A DNA stretch of 64,000 bases, from positions 558,001 to 622,000 of the forward strand of contig NZ_PDJF01000001.1 in the NCBI RefSeq assembly GCF_002563965.1. Reading direction: 5' to 3'. This DNA comes from Corynebacterium renale (lineage in GTDB: Bacteria; Actinomycetota; Actinomycetes; Mycobacteriales; Mycobacteriaceae). The position numbers and the translations under genes were made by a program. Numbering within the stretch: position 1 is the stretch's first letter; every line of letters starts with the position of its first letter. Below are positions 25,444 to 34,374 of this stretch, piece by piece. Under the pieces are notes generated by a model, which was not told where the DNA came from, ran no database searches, and saw nothing but the letters and a program-made list of their open reading frames with translations.

Positions 25444-25665
25444 CTACTTCGCGGGCGCTTCGGCGTCGATGATGCGCTGGACTTCGTCGGCGGAGAGGTC
25501 GTAGTCGTAGAACTTCTTGTAAAAGTCCTGGGTCTCCTTGACCAGGTCAATGTCCTGGAAGCGGTCCGGGTTGGTGGCCACAACCCAGTGGTTGCGCCAG
25601 AATTCGAGCACACCACCAAACTCACGCTCAGAACACCGGTGGTTAAAAGAGCAAGTAGGGGACAA
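25444..25665 (-). pseudogene. C-terminal remnant of an ABC transporter substrate-binding protein
   Basis: The 73-codon frame contains GGVLEFWRNHWVVATNPDRF and KETQDFYKKFYDYDLSADEV, which matches the end of periplasmic metal or siderophore-binding proteins, where such a helix closes the second lobe. The first lobe and signal peptide are missing. The similarity starts close to the ATG and the first dyad half-site of the adjacent repeat array lies only some 40 bases upstream, so the gene was probably truncated by the event that placed the array here. Confidence 0.6.
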
Positions 25666-25667
25666 TA

Positions 25668-26053
25668 AGCACCCATCCGAGGCTTATTTCCCGCGGATTC
25701 GACCCGGCTTGGGTGCGTTATGTGCGATACCTTGCGCCTGCGCACACACTTCGCACCCATTTGTACCCCTCTTCGCGCGGAATCGCCCCATCTTGGGTGC
25801 ACTATGTGCGTTACCTTGCGCTCACACGAAACGCACCCATTCGCGTGTGGCGTTCCGGTCCCGTGGCTTATTTTGGGTGCGAAGCGTGCGAGCCCTGGTA
25901 TTTTCACGCGTATCGCACCCAGCCGTGGTGCTTTTCGCGCGAATTTGACCCGGTTTGGGTGCAATGTGCGCGACCGCTCCGGCATCAAACACTTCGCACC
26001 CACGGGCAGCCTATGTATACCTACGCATCCTGTTCATGGGTGCACTGTGCGCG
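25668..26053. repeat. Dyad array 1 (5 pairs)
   Basis: Right-facing arms CGCACCCA (first copy AGCACCCA) begin at 25668, 25752, 25832, 25914 and 25995; TGGGTGC arms begin at 25710, 25794, 25874, 25956 and 26037. All five interior spacers are 34 bases and differ in sequence. Most left arms continue NNN(T/C)GTGCG. The repeat period is 80-84 bases. The array fills the gap between the truncated binding-protein gene and the tRNA-Ser terminator. Confidence 0.85.
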
Positions 26054-26082
26054 ACGCTGCCACACCCCTACCCCTCAATGCG

Positions 26083-26113
26083 AAAGCCTCCCACACCATA
26101 CGATGTGGGAGGC
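26083..26113 (-). terminator. Terminator of tRNA-Ser(GGA)
   Basis: GCCTCCCACA (26086-26095) pairs with TGTGGGAGGC (26104-26113) directly after the tRNA on the minus strand, followed by TTTCG. Confidence 0.75.
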
Positions 26114-26116
26114 AAT

Positions 26117-26205
26117 TGGCGGAGGATGTGGGATTTGAACCCACGAGGGGCGTGAACCCCGCACGCGTTCCAGGCGTGTGACATAGGCCGCTAGTCGAAT
26201 CCTCC
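26117..26205 (-). tRNA. tRNA-Ser (anticodon GGA)
   Basis: Class II tRNA. Acceptor arms GGAGGAT and ATCCTCC pair, the long variable arm is present, the T-loop GGTTCAAATCC is intact and the anticodon loop reads CTGGAAC. G plus CCA is encoded at the 3' end. Confidence 0.95.
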
Positions 26206-26313
26206 AGCGACAACAAGCTCAAGCCATACGGCTATCGCTTTCGTCTTTGAAGTACTGTACACACTGATACCCGTTTAGGACAAATCGCCACCTATGGGCT
26301 AGTATGGGAGGCC

Positions 26314-26402
26314 GGATCCCGCGCGGCGGTTATCTTGTGAACTCCCCCAGGGCAGGAATGCAGCAAGGGTCAACGAGCTCTACCGGGTGCGCGGGGTCCC
26401 CT
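26314..26402 (+). ncRNA. ffs: Signal recognition particle 4.5S RNA (small SRP RNA)
   Basis: The conserved apical domain is clear: GGGCAGGAATGCAGCAAGGG then CAACGAGCTCTACCGGGTGC. The ends GGATCCCGCGC and GCGCGGGGTCC pair to form the long stem. It is the RNA that binds Ffh. TAGTAT at about 26300 is a plausible -10. End points are approximate. Confidence 0.88.
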
Positions 26403-26454
26403 TATTTTTGCGGGATCCGGGACCACAGCGGGGCGCGGGGTGCACGCTAATCCA

Positions 26455-27603
26455 TCAGGTACGTACGCAGCGATTGGATTGTGTGGCCAGCAAGGTCATA
26501 ATCTCCTTCTCCCGCGTACACCACCATCGTGCGGATGTCTGGCAGACCAATCTTTCGGCAACCTCTGCCAGATGCTTTCCAAACTTAGACCGGTACGTTG
26601 CTGAAGATTTGATTTCAATAAGGCGCGGTTCTTTGGTGAGGTCGAGAAGGTCCACTTCAATCTTAGAATCGTCGCGGTAGAAGTACAGGCGAGGTTCCTC
26701 GATGTTATTGAGGTATTTTTTGCGCGTTTCAGCGATTACCATATTTTCTATAAGTGCCCCTTTATGCTGGCTAAAGTCATAATTTTCTGAGTTGACACCC
26801 AGCAAATAGGCCAACAGGCCTGTGTCGTAAAAATACAGCTTCGGAGTTTTGGTCACCCTCTTGCGAGTGTTGGTATGGAAAGGTGCCAGCATGAAAACGA
26901 TGTAGCTTGATTCCAGTATCGAAAGCCATGACTTGATGGTTCGCGCATCTACGCCAAGCTCGCGTGCGAGGCTCGAGTAGTTCACCAAATTTCCGGCCTG
27001 TTCGGCACACAAGCGGATAAACTTTTCGAAGGTGACAACATTCTGCGGATTGACATATTCACCCACGTCGCGCTGCAGGTACGTGCGGAGATAGTTCGCA
27101 CAATAAATATCTACAGGGATGCCAGAATCGTAAATCCTCGGGTACCCACCCTGGACTAAGAAATCCCGGACACTGATGTCATGCCTAGAGCTCGAAAGTT
27201 CACCGAAGGTCAGCGGAAGTAATTCCAGCCTTCCTACCCGCCCGGCCAAAGATTGAGTAACCTCTCTCTGCAAAAGAAAATTCTGCGAACCAGACAAAAT
27301 ATATTGCCCCGTTTTGCCGGATTCATCAGAATAGACCTGGACTGCTGAAAACACGTCCGGAACCCTCTGTGCCTCGTCGATAATCGCAGATGAACCGAGC
27401 GATTTCACAAATCCCATGGGATCATCCTGCGCCAACTCTCTTAAAGACACGTCCTCCAAGTTGACATAACGGTAGCCATCAAACACATGACGTACCAGCG
27501 TAGATTTACCGCTTTGCCGCGGACCCGTCACCGAAACAACAGGAAACCACTGCGCTAATTTCGCCGCAGAGTCTGCTGCAGTGCGCTGAATAAACCGGTC
27601 CAT
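26455..27603 (-). CDS. AAA ATPase with DUF4143 domain
   Basis: A 382-residue protein of the AAA_14/DUF4143 family. Visible: Walker A GPRQSGKSTLV (about residues 29-39), Walker B SAIIDEAQRVPDV, the sensor LSGSQNFLLQ, and the C-terminal DUF4143 part with WLSILESSYIVFMLAPF, YFYDTGLLAYLLG and a final nuclease-like FYRDDSKIEVDLL...LIEIKSS. The last motif (ExD...IEIK) resembles PD-(D/E)XK folds. Function is unknown; such genes are often laterally acquired. ATG 27603 has GGAGG eight bases upstream and is preferred over ATG 27618. It is lower in GC than its neighbours. Confidence 0.85.
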   Translation of the reverse strand: MDRFIQRTAADSAAKLAQWFPVVSVTGPRQSGKSTLVRHVFDGYRYVNLEDVSLRELAQDDPMGFVKSLGSSAIIDEAQRVPDVFSAVQVYSDESGKTGQYILSGSQNFLLQREVTQSLAGRVGRLELLPLTFGELSSSRHDISVRDFLVQGGYPRIYDSGIPVDIYCANYLRTYLQRDVGEYVNPQNVVTFEKFIRLCAEQAGNLVNYSSLARELGVDARTIKSWLSILESSYIVFMLAPFHTNTRKRVTKTPKLYFYDTGLLAYLLGVNSENYDFSQHKGALIENMVIAETRKKYLNNIEEPRLYFYRDDSKIEVDLLDLTKEPRLIEIKSSATYRSKFGKHLAEVAERLVCQTSARWWCTREKEIMTLLATQSNRCVRT

Positions 27604-27669
27604 GCCACGCGCCTCCATTTTTGCCAGAATCCTACAATGAGAGTTACCAGAATCCTACAATGGGAAACC

Positions 27670-28569
27670 TTAAGGCCAGGTCACGGGCTCGCGGGGCAAT
27701 AATCCCGGATGCCACGCAGATTGGAGCTCCGCAAGCGTCGTAGCACCCGGAACCCCGACTGAAGAGGCGATCCACGCCACAACCTCCGGCACGGCCGCAG
27801 GTCCCAGGTCACGCAGCGTAACCGCACCGTCACGTTTAGCCAGGCGCGCACCCGAGGGTCCCAGCACAAGCGGCACGTGCACGTAGTCCACTGCCGGCAG
27901 GCCGAGCAGGTGCGCAAGGTAGGTTTGGCGGGCGGCAGACGATAGCAGGTCGTCGCCGCGAACTACCTGGTCAACGCCCTGGTAGGCGTCGTCGACGACC
28001 ACCGCCAGGTTGTACGCCCAATCCGGTTCCACCCCCTCGGGGAGGCGGCCGCCGCGGCGCAGGATCATATCGTCGACTTCACCCTCCACGCGCCTGTGCA
28101 GCAGGTCGTGCACCTCCCACGAATCAACCCCGGCGCGCAGGCGCAGCGCAGGCACGCGCCCCTGTTCCGCTAGCTCACTGCGGCGGCGCGCCCGCTCCCC
28201 TTCCGTGAGGTCGCGGCACGTTCCGGGGTAGTGGCCGGGGATGGCGTGCGGGGCTCGCGACGCTTCCTGGATGTCCTTGCGCGAGCAGTAGCATTCGTAG
28301 ACCGGCAGCGCCTCCAACGCGGAGTGGTACGCGTCGGTGCGTTGCGATTGCCACACCACCGGTTCCGCCCACGTCAGGCCCAGTGCGCGAAGATCTGATA
28401 GTTGGCGCTCCGCTACGGCGGCGGAGGAACGCGCGGTATCGATGTCTTCGACGCGTATGTGGAAGGTCCCGTCGTCGTGAAGCGCGAAGAGCCACGCGAG
28501 GACTGCAGTGCGCAGGTTTCCCACGTGGAGGTCGCCGCTGGGGCTGGGGGCGTAGCGTCCTATTGTCAT
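27670..28569 (-). CDS. gluQ: Glutamyl-Q tRNA(Asp) synthetase
   Basis: A 299-residue truncated GluRS paralogue that attaches glutamate to queuosine in tRNA(Asp). It begins [23 protein letters not shown], where GDLHVGNL is the HIGH-type motif. [12 protein letters not shown] with a later GTCRD gives the zinc ligands, RLAKRDGAV is the KMSKS-equivalent, and the anticodon-binding domain is absent as expected. The frame extends upstream to 28677, but those codons overlap the divergent transporter start. It neighbours yhhQ and tgt, forming a queuosine group. Confidence 0.93.
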   Translation of the reverse strand: MTIGRYAPSPSGDLHVGNLRTAVLAWLFALHDDGTFHIRVEDIDTARSSAAVAERQLSDLRALGLTWAEPVVWQSQRTDAYHSALEALPVYECYCSRKDIQEASRAPHAIPGHYPGTCRDLTEGERARRRSELAEQGRVPALRLRAGVDSWEVHDLLHRRVEGEVDDMILRRGGRLPEGVEPDWAYNLAVVVDDAYQGVDQVVRGDDLLSSAARQTYLAHLLGLPAVDYVHVPLVLGPSGARLAKRDGAVTLRDLGPAAVPEVVAWIASSVGVPGATTLAELQSAWHPGLLPREPVTWP

Positions 28570-28584
28570 GGTCGTCCCGTCTAT

Positions 28585-28590
28585 TAGTAT
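28585..28590 (+). promoter_or_regulatory. -10 hexamer of leaderless yhhQ
   Basis: TAGTAT lies seven bases upstream of ATG 28598, the spacing expected when transcription starts at the initiation codon. Confidence 0.5.
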
Positions 28591-28597
28591 TGCCTGC

Positions 28598-29314
28598 ATG
28601 CAAAAAGTTGAAACCCTCAGCGGGTCTGGGGAGGGCGCTGCTGCCGAGGCCGCAGCGTCCGGAAAAGCCCAGTTCATCCCTGTTCAGAAATCCTACTACC
28701 CCGTCGTGATGACGCTGTTCGCGGCCGTCTTCGTCATCTCAAACATCAACGCCACCAAAGGCGTCGAGATTGGCCCACTGGTCACCGACGGTGCATTTTT
28801 TCTCTTCCCCCTGGCCTATGTGCTTGGCGACGTCCTCTCGGAATGCTACGGCTTCCGCGCCGCAAAACGTGCCGTGATCACCGGTTTCGTCGCCGCAATT
28901 ATTGCCGTGGTGTCCTTCTACATCGCCATCGCACTGCCAGCGGCATCCTTCTGGGACGGCCAAGAAGCATTCGAAGGCGTCCTCGGCCTAGTACCGCAGA
29001 TTGTGCTGGCTTCGCTGGCCGGATACCTGGTCGGCCAGCTACTCAACGCGTGGGTGCTCGTTGCGATTAAGAAGCGCACCGGCGAAAAGTCCCTGTGGGC
29101 GCGCCTGATTGGTTCGACGGTGGTCGGCGAATTTGCCGACACCTTATTGTTCTGCGCCATCGCCGCACCGGTTATCGGAATCGCAACCGGAGGAGACTTT
29201 ATCAATTACGTTGTGGTCGGATTCGTATGGAAGACCGCCATCGAAGTTGTCATCATGCCGCTGACCTACCTGGTCATCGGTTGGGTGAAAAAGCGCGAAG
29301 GATACGCAGCGTAA
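28598..29314 (+). CDS. yhhQ: Queuosine precursor transporter (YhhQ/VUT-1 family)
   Basis: A 238-residue membrane protein with six predicted helices. Family marks are [36 protein letters not shown], and [19 protein letters not shown] followed by [14 protein letters not shown]. It imports queuine or its precursors. A 30-residue Gly/Ala-rich N-terminal extension precedes the first helix. ATG 28598 is chosen over the upstream frame start because TAGTAT is placed for a leaderless transcript. With Tgt and GluQ it indicates queuosine salvage; no de novo queCDEF genes are visible here. Confidence 0.92.
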   Translation: MQKVETLSGSGEGAAAEAAASGKAQFIPVQKSYYPVVMTLFAAVFVISNINATKGVEIGPLVTDGAFFLFPLAYVLGDVLSECYGFRAAKRAVITGFVAAIIAVVSFYIAIALPAASFWDGQEAFEGVLGLVPQIVLASLAGYLVGQLLNAWVLVAIKKRTGEKSLWARLIGSTVVGEFADTLLFCAIAAPVIGIATGGDFINYVVVGFVWKTAIEVVIMPLTYLVIGWVKKREGYAA

Positions 29315-29323
29315 CAGGGGTTG

Positions 29324-29335
29324 CAGTTATAACTG
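29324..29335. promoter_or_regulatory. Perfect 12-bp palindrome upstream of the HTH gene
   Basis: CAGTTATAACTG lies 38 bases before the start of the helix-turn-helix gene and contains TATAAC, which could serve as its -10. An autoregulatory operator is a reasonable guess. Confidence 0.4.
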
Positions 29336-29373
29336 AAACCCTTAGGGTGGGGGCACCGAACCAGGAGGCCCCC

Positions 29374-29763
29374 ATGTCCCCACACGCATTACCCAACGGA
29401 AACATCATCGTTCCACCCCACGTCGTCGCAGAAGCGCAGCGCGTGGTGCAACAAAGCCCGCACTCCCTCACGCTGCACGACGCCCACGGGGACACCATCG
29501 AAGTGGGCTCCGAAGTAGAGAAACTGCTCACCCACGTCCTGGAATCGCTAGCCACCGACGGGCACGCCACCGTCACGCAACTTCCAGAAACACTGACCTC
29601 CACCACGGCCGCCGACATCCTCGGAGTATCCCGCCCAACGCTCATGAAATGGGCAGGTGCCGGGCGCATCCCATCCACCAAAGTGGGCACCCACACCCGC
29701 TTTTCGCGCGCCGACGTACTGCGGTTGAAAGAGACGCGGGAGGCGGAATACTTTGCAGAATGA
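29374..29763 (+). CDS. Excisionase/MerR-like HTH protein
   Basis: A 129-residue protein. The C-terminal half has the excisionase-family fold (LTSTTAADILGVSRPTLMKW, then GRIPSTKVGTHTRFSRADVL), while the N-terminal half (GNIIVPPHVVAEAQRVVQQ) resembles the first domain of antitoxins paired with PIN-domain toxins. No PIN gene follows; the convergent tgt gene begins nine bases away. It may be an orphan antitoxin or a local regulator. AGGAGG precedes the ATG, and a 12-bp palindrome lies upstream. Confidence 0.75.
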   Translation: MSPHALPNGNIIVPPHVVAEAQRVVQQSPHSLTLHDAHGDTIEVGSEVEKLLTHVLESLATDGHATVTQLPETLTSTTAADILGVSRPTLMKWAGAGRIPSTKVGTHTRFSRADVLRLKETREAEYFAE

Positions 29764-29771
29764 CGCCGCGC

Positions 29772-31109
29772 TTAGCGCGCCTTTCCCGCGTAGTAGCGGC
29801 CCATGAACTCGTCGCGGAACGCCTCGTAATCGCCGGCCTCCATCGCCGCCCGGATCTTATCCACCAACCCGACCATGAAATACAAGTTGTGCATAGTGCA
29901 CAAGGTGCCTGCCAGGAATTCGTTCGCCTTCAGCAGGTGACGGATGTAGGCGCGTGAATAGTTCTCGCTGACGTACCCGCCGAGCTCCTCATCAATACCC
30001 CGGAAATCACGCTTGAACCGGGCGTTCGTCAGGTTCATGCGGCCGTCGAGAGTGTACACACCCCCGCGGCGCCCCAAACGCGTCGGCGCCACACAATCGA
30101 ACGTGTCCGCACCCGCCTCGATCGCGGTGAAAAGGTCGTCCGGTTCAGAGATACCCAGCAGGTGACGAGGCTTCTCGACGGGCAACTCATCACACACCCA
30201 CCCCACAATCGTGCCCAAATTCTCCTTCTCCAGGGCACCACCAATGCCGAAACCACCAAACCCACGACGCCCTTCGGCCTCGGCAGCGTCGGAAAGCGCA
30301 ACAAGGCCGCGGGTCGCCTGACGTCGCAGGTCCTCATACTGGGCGCCCTGCACCACACCCCACAACGACTGCAACGGCTTCCCCACACGCTCCTGCGTCA
30401 GACGATTGTGCTCATCGATGCAGCGCTGCGCCCACCGATGCGTCCGAGCCACCGACTGCTCCTGGTACTCACGCGTATCGACGAGCGTAGTCAGCTCATC
30501 AAACGCGAACATAATATCAGCGCCCAACCCGTGCTGAATCTGCATCGACACCTCCGGCGTAAACCGATGCTTCGAACCATCCAAGATCGAACGGAAATCC
30601 ACGCCATCCTCATCGACGACGGCCATGCGTTCCTTCTTCTGCGCACGAATATCCGCATCCGTCAGGCCGGCGGTATCCATCGCGAGGACCTTCTTAAACC
30701 CGACGCCCAAACTCATCACCTGGAACCCACCCGAATCCGTATACGTGGGCCCATGCCAATTCTCGAACGCCGCCACCCCACCGGCCTCGTCCACAATGTC
30801 ATGCCCCGGCTGCAAATACAGGTGATACGCATTCGACAGGATCGCCTGCGCGCCCGTCGCCCGGATCTGCTCCGGCGTCAACGTCTTGACCGTCGCCTTC
30901 GTGGCCACCGGGATGAACGCCGGCGTCTGGATCGCGCCATGCGGCGTATGAATCACGCCCGTGCGGCCATGCTTACCCGGCTCATTGAACACTTCGGTGC
31001 CAAGCTCGAAGGTTGTGTCCTGGGCGTGGGGGGTTGGGGTGGGGTTTGGGGTGCTGTTTGTGGCTGGGTTTGTGGTGTTGTTTGGGGCTGGGTTTTCGTG
31101 TGCGGTCAT
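29772..31109 (-). CDS. tgt: Queuine tRNA-ribosyltransferase
   Basis: A 445-residue enzyme that exchanges guanine-34 for queuine in GUN-anticodon tRNAs. Visible: TPAFIPVATKATVKTL, TDSGGFQVMSL with the catalytic Asp, FGGFGIGGALEKE, and the C-terminal DTFDCVAPTRLGRRGGVYT. The first 30 residues form an odd Asn/Thr/Pro-rich tail (PNNTTNPATNSTPNPTPTP) not usual in the family. I start at ATG 31109 rather than the frame start at 31337, because TAGAAT lies eight bases upstream and the earlier codons read through repeat array 2. Confidence 0.93.
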   Translation of the reverse strand: MTAHENPAPNNTTNPATNSTPNPTPTPHAQDTTFELGTEVFNEPGKHGRTGVIHTPHGAIQTPAFIPVATKATVKTLTPEQIRATGAQAILSNAYHLYLQPGHDIVDEAGGVAAFENWHGPTYTDSGGFQVMSLGVGFKKVLAMDTAGLTDADIRAQKKERMAVVDEDGVDFRSILDGSKHRFTPEVSMQIQHGLGADIMFAFDELTTLVDTREYQEQSVARTHRWAQRCIDEHNRLTQERVGKPLQSLWGVVQGAQYEDLRRQATRGLVALSDAAEAEGRRGFGGFGIGGALEKENLGTIVGWVCDELPVEKPRHLLGISEPDDLFTAIEAGADTFDCVAPTRLGRRGGVYTLDGRMNLTNARFKRDFRGIDEELGGYVSENYSRAYIRHLLKANEFLAGTLCTMHNLYFMVGLVDKIRAAMEAGDYEAFRDEFMGRYYAGKAR

Positions 31110-31117
31110 GGTGGTCG

Positions 31118-31141
31118 ATTCTAGTGGGCGCGTTGTGTGCG
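31118..31141 (-). promoter_or_regulatory. tgt promoter abutted by an array half-site
   Basis: The inferred -10 TAGAAT (31118-31123, minus strand) is separated by one base from the half-site CGCACACAACGCGCCCA (31125-31141). The half-site therefore occupies the spacer and -35 region, so anything bound there should affect tgt transcription. Confidence 0.5.
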
Positions 31142-31565
31142 TTACGCGGGGCGCGCTGGGCGGCGTTTCGTGGGCGTGTGCGGGGCGTGGGTTTCGCATG
31201 TTTCGCGTGTTTCGCGTGTTTCGCACGTTTTGCACCCACGCGGAGGAGTGAGTGCCCGGATTCAGGTGCGGGTGGGTGCATTGTGTGCGAGGCGGAAGGT
31301 TGAGCAGGGGTTTCGGGCTGTATGGCATGTTTTGCACCCACTTGAACGAGTTTTCTTACTTTCTGGGCCCGAAACGGGTGCGTTGTGTGCGAGCGCGTGG
31401 CGAGACGCACGTTTCGCACCCAGATCGCCCGGCTGGCCTACGTTTTGGGCACGTAGTGGGTGCGTTGTGTGCGAACGAGCAGCGTCACGCCGGTCTTCGC
31501 TCTTATCGCACCCAAACAGAATCCCGGGATCGTATTACTGCACCCAATGGGGTGCGTTAGATGCG
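31125..31565. repeat. Dyad array 2 (4 pairs)
   Basis: CGCACCCA-type arms begin at 31231, 31333, 31415 and 31507 (the first two read TGCACCCA); GGGTGC-type cores begin at 31274, 31376, 31458 and 31550, each exactly 43 bases later, giving 34-base spacers. An additional left arm is at 31125 and an extra TGCACCCA lies inside the last spacer at 31539. A run of 9-base TTTCGCGTG-like repeats lies at 31192-31230. The array fills the gap between tgt and the MMPL gene. Confidence 0.85.
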
Positions 31566-31577
31566 CCCGGACACACA

Positions 31578-31622
31578 ACGAAAAGACCCGCAGCGCTCAC
31601 CAATGCAAGCGCCGCGAGCCTT
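31578..31622 (-). terminator. Terminator of the MMPL gene
   Basis: On the minus strand an imperfect stem (CGCGGCGCTT with GAGCGCTGCGGG) is followed by TCTTTTCG, just after the MMPL stop codon. Confidence 0.6.
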
Positions 31623-31634
31623 TCTAAGAATCTC

Positions 31635-34013
31635 TTAAGCCGGCAGCTTCCCCTCCCGAAGCTGCCGTTCGAGGCCTTCGCCTTCGACGTCGACGTGCGG
31701 CAGGATCTTGTCCAGCCAGCGCGGCATCCACCAGGTGGCGCGTCCCATGAGGAACATGGCTGCGGGCATGAGGGCCATGCGGATGAAGAGGGCGTCGAAA
31801 AGCACGGCAGCACCCAGGCTAAATCCGAAAATCTGGATGAATGGCAGGGGCTGGTCGATGAACGCCACGAACACCGCGATCATGATTAGGGCCGCGGCGG
31901 TGACCACGCGCGCACCCTGGGAGAAGCCTTCGATAACGGACTCTTCGACCGCGTTGTACGGCGTGCGCCCGGACGCTTGCCCGCCGGAGTGTGAGTAGTA
32001 TTCGCGCATGCGGGAGACCAGGAAGACTTGGTAGTCCATCGCCAGCCCGAAGGTCACGCCGATGAGGAAGATCGGCATGAAACTAATCAGAGGCGCCGGC
32101 GTGTTCACCAGGTCCCACAGCCCTTCCTGCCACACCAGGACGGTCAGGCCGAATGCCGCGCCGACAGAAAGCAAGAAGCCCACGCCTGCAACCACGGGTA
32201 CCAGCACGGAGCGGAACACCATGAGCAGCAGCACGATGCACAGGCCCACCACAATGCCCAGGTAGGGTGGCATCGCCTTGGCGAGGGTCTCGGTAATGTC
32301 CATCTGCACGGCCGTCAGGCCAGTCAGGCCGACTTGGGCGCCGGTGGCGTCGGAGATTTCGGCGGCGCGGTCGCGAAGCGCATGCGAAACCTGCACGGTC
32401 TCCTGGTCGGCGGGCCCCGTGGTTGGGGTCACCAGGATCTGCGCGGCGGTCCCGTCCTTGTTAATGCCCGCGATCTGCGCATTCTTCAGGTCCGCCATGC
32501 CATCGACCTGGTCAACCGCGTACATGAAGGCAGCCAATTGTGCTGCGTCTTGCTTATCGACGTCCCCGCCGGCCGACATCTGAGCGTCGATAAGCGGCGC
32601 CAACGCCGTGGACTCCGGATCCACCCCGTGGGCGTCCACAACCATGAGAAGCGGGGCATTCACCCCCGCGCCGAACCCCTCTTCCATGAGGTCAGCGGAC
32701 TGACGCTGCGTAGTGTCCACGTTCGAGGTCGAATCCGAAGGCAGCGCCATCTCCAAATGCGTCACCGGGTAACTGAGCGCACCCAACGCTACCACCACGG
32801 CCGCCACAATCAACCCCGGCGCCTTATGCACAAACTTCACCCACCGGCGGCCCATCGCCGTCTTCGGATCCGGGTTCCCCACGCGCGGCACGCTGACCGC
32901 GAAAATCTTCGTATTAAAAATACCCAAAAGTGCAGGCACCAGCGTCAACGCCACGAGCAGCGCAATGAACACCGTCACCGCGGCAAGCAACCCCATAGCG
33001 GTGAGGAACCCGATGCCCGCCACCGACAACGCCGCCAACGCCACAATCACGGTCACCGCGGCGAACACCACCGCCGAACCCGCCGTACCGACGGCCATAC
33101 CCGCCGCCTCCGGGCGCTTCAAACGCGCCAACTCCGCCCGGTAACGGGCCACGATAAACAGCGCGTAATCGATGCCCACCGCGATGCCAATCATCATCGC
33201 GAGCGTCGGCGTGACGTCATTGAGCTCCACGAAATGCGTGGTCAACAAGATAATGAACAAGCCAATGCCCACGCCAATCAGCGCGGTAATCACCGGCAGG
33301 CCCGCGGCCACAAGGGACCCGAACGTGAAAATCAGGATAATAAACGCCACCGCGATACCCACGACCTCACTCGTGGCCTTAATCTGGATCGGATCACCAA
33401 AACCGGGGCCACCCGCCTCCACGCGGATACCGGCGTCGCGGCCGGCCTGCATCGCATCATTGACAGCCGCGCGATGCTCATCGGTCACGTCCATCGAGGT
33501 GGGGACGTCAAAGTCGAAGGTTGTGTATGCGATGGTTTGGTCGTCGGAAAGCATGGCCAGATTCGCGGCGTCTTCCTTCGCAGTCTCCTCCGGGAGCCCC
33601 TGCTCGACGTACGTGTCGTAGACGACCTGCTGCAACTTCGGCGACAACTCCACCGGATTACCAAAGCGCTGCGTATTGGTCAGGTCATCGCCCAAGTTGT
33701 GCTCGAGCGCGTGAATGACCTTATCGATCGCTTCCTTATTCTCCGGATCCGTGAGCTTCTCCCCCTCCGGCGCCTGGAACACCACGTTCACCGACGCCGC
33801 ATTCACCGGATTACCCTGCTCCGGGAAATTCTTCGTCAGCATCTCCATCGTCTGAATCGACGGCGTATTAGAAATACTAAATTGCGAAGTAAACGGCTTC
33901 ATAAACGTAAACGCTGCGGCAGCCATACCCGCGAAAATCACGAGCCACACCGTAAGCACCAGCCACCCCTTGTGGAAACACCAGCGGCCAAGCTTAAACA
34001 ACATCTCTGCCAA
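31635..34013 (-). CDS. MMPL/RND family transporter
   Basis: A 792-residue RND protein with twelve predicted membrane segments in two halves and two large extracytoplasmic loops. Marks include the N-terminal helix WLVLTVWLVIFAGMAAAAF, GIAVGIDYALFIVARYR in the first half and GVTFGLAMDYQVFLVSRMREYY in the second, the GxxxDY pattern of MMPL proteins. Corynebacterial relatives export mycolate lipids or act as drug exporters; the substrate cannot be told from sequence. TTG 34013 has GAGGAG nine bases upstream and is likely the start. No partner gene is adjacent. Confidence 0.9.
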   Translation of the reverse strand: MAEMLFKLGRWCFHKGWLVLTVWLVIFAGMAAAAFTFMKPFTSQFSISNTPSIQTMEMLTKNFPEQGNPVNAASVNVVFQAPEGEKLTDPENKEAIDKVIHALEHNLGDDLTNTQRFGNPVELSPKLQQVVYDTYVEQGLPEETAKEDAANLAMLSDDQTIAYTTFDFDVPTSMDVTDEHRAAVNDAMQAGRDAGIRVEAGGPGFGDPIQIKATSEVVGIAVAFIILIFTFGSLVAAGLPVITALIGVGIGLFIILLTTHFVELNDVTPTLAMMIGIAVGIDYALFIVARYRAELARLKRPEAAGMAVGTAGSAVVFAAVTVIVALAALSVAGIGFLTAMGLLAAVTVFIALLVALTLVPALLGIFNTKIFAVSVPRVGNPDPKTAMGRRWVKFVHKAPGLIVAAVVVALGALSYPVTHLEMALPSDSTSNVDTTQRQSADLMEEGFGAGVNAPLLMVVDAHGVDPESTALAPLIDAQMSAGGDVDKQDAAQLAAFMYAVDQVDGMADLKNAQIAGINKDGTAAQILVTPTTGPADQETVQVSHALRDRAAEISDATGAQVGLTGLTAVQMDITETLAKAMPPYLGIVVGLCIVLLLMVFRSVLVPVVAGVGFLLSVGAAFGLTVLVWQEGLWDLVNTPAPLISFMPIFLIGVTFGLAMDYQVFLVSRMREYYSHSGGQASGRTPYNAVEESVIEGFSQGARVVTAAALIMIAVFVAFIDQPLPFIQIFGFSLGAAVLFDALFIRMALMPAAMFLMGRATWWMPRWLDKILPHVDVEGEGLERQLREGKLPA

Positions 34014-34144
34014 CGAAACCGTCTCCTCAAAACTTCTCTGATGGTGTGGCTAGGGCGCCCGGGCGCAGGCGGGCGCCGGCGGGCGCTTTCCCTAATTTGG
34101 CCAGTCTACCTGTGTGCTTCACGACGCGCCCAGTTGCGCAACGA

Positions 34145-34188
34145 GAAAACCCGCGGGCTCCCATTGTTTCAGGAAGCCCGCGGGTTCA
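34145..34188 (-). terminator. Terminator of tRNA-Ser(CGA)
   Basis: Arms AACCCGCGGGC and GCCCGCGGGTT (from about 34148 to 34186) form a strong stem, followed by TTTTCTCG on the minus strand, directly after the tRNA. Confidence 0.85.
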
Positions 34189-34279
34189 TGGCGGTGGCGG
34201 AGGGATTTGAACCCTCGGTTGGGGGTTACCCAACAATCGCTTTCGAGGCGATCACCTTCGGCCGCTCGGACACGCCACC
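34189..34279 (-). tRNA. tRNA-Ser (anticodon CGA)
   Basis: Class II tRNA with acceptor stem GGTGGCG paired to CGCCACC, anticodon loop CTCGAAA, a long variable arm and T-loop GGTTCAAATCC. GCCA is encoded at the 3' end. Confidence 0.95.
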
Positions 34280-34374
34280 GCGAACTAGGTTAACGTACCC
34301 GGCGCGCGGTGGCCAAATCGATTCGGTGCGGGTTGGGTTTGGGGTTTTGCGGGTTTCGCGCATTTCGCGCATTT

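Noticed and set aside
31125..31565. Open frames running through the arrays (peptides with repeated MGAK-type or WVRNAR-type motifs)
   Set aside because: They arise because TGGGTGCGNNNYGTGCG translates to such motifs in any frame; they lack ribosome-binding sites and change frame between arrays.
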